A DNA stretch of 14,910 nt from Pseudomonadota bacterium (GTDB taxonomy: Bacteria > Pseudomonadota > Alphaproteobacteria > Rhodospirillales > Magnetospirillaceae): positions 1 through 14,910 of the forward strand of contig JAFAAW010000041.1 of NCBI GenBank assembly GCA_023426365.1. The letters run 5' to 3'. The notes beneath the pieces are model-generated. The model did no database searches. It saw only the letters and a list, made by a program, of their open reading frames with translations, and was not told the DNA's origin. Within the stretch, counting starts at the first letter, position 1; each line of letters starts with the position of its first letter. The translations under genes and the position numbers were made by a program. Below are positions 12,922 to 14,910 of the stretch, piece by piece.

Positions 12922-13712
12922 GCGACCAGCACGCGCAAAGCCACCCCTATCACCTGGTCGATCCCAGCCCGTGGCCGTTCGTGGGCGCGGTGGCGGCCTT
13001 CGTCACCGCCTATGGGGCGGTGACCTATTTCCACGACCGCGCCGACCCGTGGGGGCTGATCGGCGGCCTGGTGCTGGTCCTGGTGACCATGGCCGGATGG
13101 TGGCGCGACGTCCTGCGCGAGGGGCGCGCGCACGCCCACACCGAGGTGGTGCGCCACGGGCTGCGCGTGGGCATGGGGCTGTTCATCGCCTCCGAAGTGA
13201 TGTTCTTCGCCGCCTTCTTCTGGGCGTTCTTCAACGCCTCGCTGGGCGTCAACCCTTCGGTGACCCAATGGCCGCCGCCGGGCATCACGCCCATGCATAC
13301 CTGGACCATTCCGTTCGTCAACACGCTGATCCTGCTCAGCTCCGGGGCCGCGGTGCATTGGGCGCAGCACGGGCTGGAGGCCGACCGCCGCGAACAGTTG
13401 AAGCGGGGACTGGCGCTGGCGGTGGTGCTGGGCGCCATCTTCCTGTCGTTGCAGATCTACGAATATGGCGAGGCCACCTTCGGCTTCACCCAGGGCGTCT
13501 ATCCGTCGGTGTTCTACATGGCCACCGGCTTTCACGGCTTCCACGTCTTCGTGGGCGTCTGCTTTTTGGCGGTGTGCCTGGTGCGCGCCTTGCGCGGCGA
13601 TTTCACCCCGCGCCAGCATGTGGGCTTCCAGGCCGCCGCCTGGTACTGGCACTTCGTGGACGTGGTGTGGCTGTTCCTGTTCATCTGGGTCTATTGGTGG
13701 GGAAACAGCTAA
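12918..13712 (+). CDS. ctaE: Cytochrome c oxidase subunit III
   Basis: Subunit III of the aa3 oxidase, a seven-helix protein without cofactors that stabilises proton uptake and protects the active site from turnover inactivation. The 264-residue sequence shows the family start HPYHLVDPSPWP, WWRDVLREG (about 56-64), the strongly conserved GMGLFIASEVMFFAAFFWAFF, the helix-IV entry MHTWTIPFVNTLILLSSG, and near the end GFHGFHVFVGV and WYWHFVDVVWLFLFIWVYWWG. ATG 12918 overlaps the ctaG stop (ATGA), with gagg upstream inside ctaG. It is the last gene of the operon. Its stop codon is only six bases from the stop of a convergent minus-strand gene, and no terminator fits between them. Confidence 0.96.
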   Translation: MSDQHAQSHPYHLVDPSPWPFVGAVAAFVTAYGAVTYFHDRADPWGLIGGLVLVLVTMAGWWRDVLREGRAHAHTEVVRHGLRVGMGLFIASEVMFFAAFFWAFFNASLGVNPSVTQWPPPGITPMHTWTIPFVNTLILLSSGAAVHWAQHGLEADRREQLKRGLALAVVLGAIFLSLQIYEYGEATFGFTQGVYPSVFYMATGFHGFHVFVGVCFLAVCLVRALRGDFTPRQHVGFQAAAWYWHFVDVVWLFLFIWVYWWGNS

Positions 13713-13718
13713 GCAGCC

Positions 13719-14147
13719 TCACCAGCCCCAGAGGCCGCCATGGTCGCGCACGCCCTCGGTCAAGTGCAGGTCGCGTTCCGACACCAGGCAGGTGGCGCCG
13801 TCGCCCGACAACCGCCCGCCCAGGGGCTTGGCCACCGCGTTGACCATGCAGGTCTGCGAGCAGGCGGCGCGGCACACCACGGTCTGGTTGTCGTATTTCT
13901 CGTATGCGCCCAGGTCCACATAGCCGTGCATGGCCTTGATGTCGGCGTCGGAATAAAGCCCGGCGACGGCGCGCGGATAATCCGACAACATGCGCTCGGG
14001 GCTGATGTCGGAACAGCCGCAATTGGCGACCAGCCCCAGGAAGCGGCCCATGCGGTTGGGCGCGGCCGGCTGGTCGGGCGGCGGCAGCGAGCACGACGCC
14101 AGCCCCAGGGCGGTGACGGCGACGGCAAGAATACGACGGACGAGCAT
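13719..14147 (-). CDS. Six-cysteine putative lipoprotein, paralogue 1
   Basis: A 142-residue exported protein. Signal peptide MLVRRILAVAVTALG ends in lipobox LASC (Cys19). The mature domain has six cysteines (43, 45, 92, 96, 100, 120) in the pattern CxC-x46-CxxxCxxxC-x19-C, shared exactly with the upstream neighbour, along with GRFLGLVANCGCSDIS, SDYPRAVAG, ACSQTCMVNAV and PLGGRLSGDGATC. I recognise no known family. The cysteines could form three disulfides, or the CxC and CxxxCxxxC motifs could bind metal. The start has a strong ggagg site in the 13-base gap after the paralogue. It is the last gene of a three-gene minus-strand cluster that faces the cytochrome oxidase operon. A role in copper handling or redox maturation is suggested only by position. 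Confidence 0.7.
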   Translation of the reverse strand: MLVRRILAVAVTALGLASCSLPPPDQPAAPNRMGRFLGLVANCGCSDISPERMLSDYPRAVAGLYSDADIKAMHGYVDLGAYEKYDNQTVVCRAACSQTCMVNAVAKPLGGRLSGDGATCLVSERDLHLTEGVRDHGGLWGW

Positions 14148-14160
14148 GGCCTCTGCCTCC

Positions 14161-14565
14161 CTATTCGGTGTCCTGCCAGCCGGTGGTCAGGTTCAGCCGT
14201 CCCTCGACGGGGGCGCAGACGGCGCCATCGCCCACCGGGCGCCCGCCCAGGGGCACCACCACGGCATTGACCAGGCAATGCTGTGAACACGCCTCGGCAC
14301 AGATGGGCACCTGATTGGTGTAGTTCTCGGTGCCGCCCACCTCGATGAAGCCGCGCATGCGCGCGACCTCCGCCGCCGGATAGCGGCCGGCCACCGCGCG
14401 GGGATAATCGGCCAGCATGCGCGACAGCGACACGTCCGAGCAGCCGCATTGCGCCACCAGCCCCATGAAGCGGCCCAACCGCTCGGGCGAGGCCGGGCGA
14501 TCGCTGCCGGCACAGGCCGGCACCATGGCGATCAGGGCAAGACCGGCGACCACACCCAGCCTCAT
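14161..14565 (-). CDS. Six-cysteine putative lipoprotein, paralogue 2
   Basis: A 134-residue exported protein and clear paralogue of the adjacent downstream gene, roughly half identical by eye in the mature domain. The hydrophobic signal LGVVAGLALIAMVPAC has an imperfect lipobox (VPAC, Cys18, with proline at -2), so lipidation is less certain than in its partner. Mature cysteines are at 40, 42, 89, 93, 97 and 117, with spacing identical to paralogue 1; other shared motifs are GRFMGLVAQCGCSDVS, RMLADYPRAVAG, ACSQHCLVNAV and PLGGRPVGDGAVC. I use ATG 14565, which begins a proper signal peptide; a start at 14649 would overlap the neighbour and hide the signal. The gene follows the zinc-ribbon membrane protein gene after 14 bases, so the three genes likely form an operon. 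Function unknown. Confidence 0.68.
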   Translation of the reverse strand: MRLGVVAGLALIAMVPACAGSDRPASPERLGRFMGLVAQCGCSDVSLSRMLADYPRAVAGRYPAAEVARMRGFIEVGGTENYTNQVPICAEACSQHCLVNAVVVPLGGRPVGDGAVCAPVEGRLNLTTGWQDTE

Positions 14566-14579
14566 CGCACCGCCTGTGT

Positions 14580-14828
14580 TCAGTAGGGGCAGCCCTTCCG
14601 CCCACACGACCCCAGCTTGGACGAACGCCAGGTAGAACAGTGCGGACACTTCACGAGATCCTGCACGCTTTCGCCGTTATCCACCGGTTCGAACTTGGGC
14701 CGGCCGGCCGATGGCGCGGGTGGGCGCGCATTGGCGCGGTGGCGCTGCTCGGTCACCCGTTGCAGGTACTTGAAGCCGAACCAGATGATGGCGATGACCG
14801 CAACGGTCAGCAGGAACTTGGTGAACAT
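14580..14828 (-). CDS. Small membrane protein with zinc-ribbon-like tail
   Basis: An 82-residue protein with one N-terminal membrane helix (about 4-21, FLLTVAVIAIIWFGFKYL), a basic and proline-rich linker, and a C-terminal four-cysteine cluster: Cys61, Cys64, Cys75 and Cys80 in the pattern CPHC-x10-CGRKGC, a likely zinc ribbon or other metal site. With a helix so near the N-terminus and basic residues after it, the tail is probably cytoplasmic by the positive-inside rule. ATG 14828 lacks a clear ribosome binding site. A TTGACC hexamer at 14865-14860 on the minus strand could be a -35, but no good -10 follows. It is the first visible gene of the minus-strand cluster with the two six-cysteine lipoproteins. 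Function unknown. Confidence 0.65.
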   Translation of the reverse strand: MFTKFLLTVAVIAIIWFGFKYLQRVTEQRHRANARPPAPSAGRPKFEPVDNGESVQDLVKCPHCSTWRSSKLGSCGRKGCPY

Positions 14829-14910
14829 GGCCGCAAGTGTGGACCCCGCCCCCCGGCGTGGTCAATGGGCTTGCCCCCACGGCGCCCACGCCCGCTTCCG
14901 GCTTGCAGCG
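14829..14910. other. Non-coding window edge
   Basis: Eighty-two GC-rich bases upstream of the zinc-ribbon gene, with a run of C residues at 14850-14854 and TTGACC on the minus strand at 14865-14860. No complete promoter or gene can be supported; any feature further right is cut off. Confidence 0.3.

Noticed and set aside
14161..14649. Longer form of six-cysteine paralogue 2 starting at 14649
   Set aside because: It would overlap the zinc-ribbon gene by 70 bases and bury the signal peptide; ATG 14565 gives a proper exported protein.
14837..14865. Promoter for the zinc-ribbon gene (TTGACC at 14865-14860)
   Set aside because: At 17-base spacing the -10 would be CCACAC, a poor match; the -35 alone is not enough to call a promoter.
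1..14910. CRISPR array, insertion sequence, prophage or defence system
   Set aside because: No regularly spaced repeats of CRISPR size, transposase, integrase, terminal inverted repeats or known defence domains were seen; base composition looks even throughout.

Overview
This is a high-GC (about 68-70% by eye) chromosomal stretch. It most likely comes from an alphaproteobacterium of the Rhodospirillales type (Magnetospirillum-like). The supports are FlaF-like proteins, an aa3-type ctaC-ctaD-ctaG-ctaE oxidase cluster, a TauE/SafE transporter with an alphaproteobacterial-type N-terminus, and strong third-position G/C bias that leaves long spurious antisense frames open. The placement rests on gene content and protein style, not on a database search. 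I see no insertion sequence, prophage, CRISPR array or other clear sign of transfer. Most of the window is housekeeping genes mixed with small, poorly characterised ones.

Layout from left to right. Positions 1-233 hold strong stem-loops but no convincing gene. A GT9 glycosyltransferase (+) converges on, and overlaps by 19 bases, the first of two small minus-strand paralogues that look like FlaF. Between the paralogues lies a repeat-rich region with a Pho-box-like array. Next come an N-formylglutamate amidohydrolase and a GNAT acetyltransferase, translationally coupled on the minus strand behind a promoter that predicts a nearly leaderless mRNA. A tRNA-Val(GAC) follows, with its own promoter and a strong terminator. 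Then come two overlapping tiny lipoprotein genes (+), one with a 9-bp tandem repeat in its signal peptide, and a TauE/SafE permease (+). A rhodanese (-) lies back-to-back with a large S8 serine protease (+) that combines a lipobox, a polyglycine linker and a probable C-terminal outer-membrane barrel. A DUF2252 protein (+) follows.

The right third is the cytochrome c oxidase operon ctaC (CuA subunit II), ctaD (heme-copper subunit I), ctaG (Cox11 copper chaperone for CuB) and ctaE (subunit III). The genes are tightly packed, with ctaG and ctaE overlapping. The heme O synthase gene ctaB, often found inside such clusters, is absent from this window. Running into the oxidase operon from the right, with only 6 bases between stop codons, is a minus-strand set of three small genes: a one-helix membrane protein with a four-cysteine zinc-ribbon-like tail, then two paralogous small lipoproteins with six cysteines at identical spacing.

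The most interesting candidates for undescribed biology are the tandem six-cysteine lipoproteins with the zinc-ribbon membrane protein, the FlaF-like paralogue pair with its repeat-rich control region, and the NalP-like lipoprotein/autotransporter-like protease.
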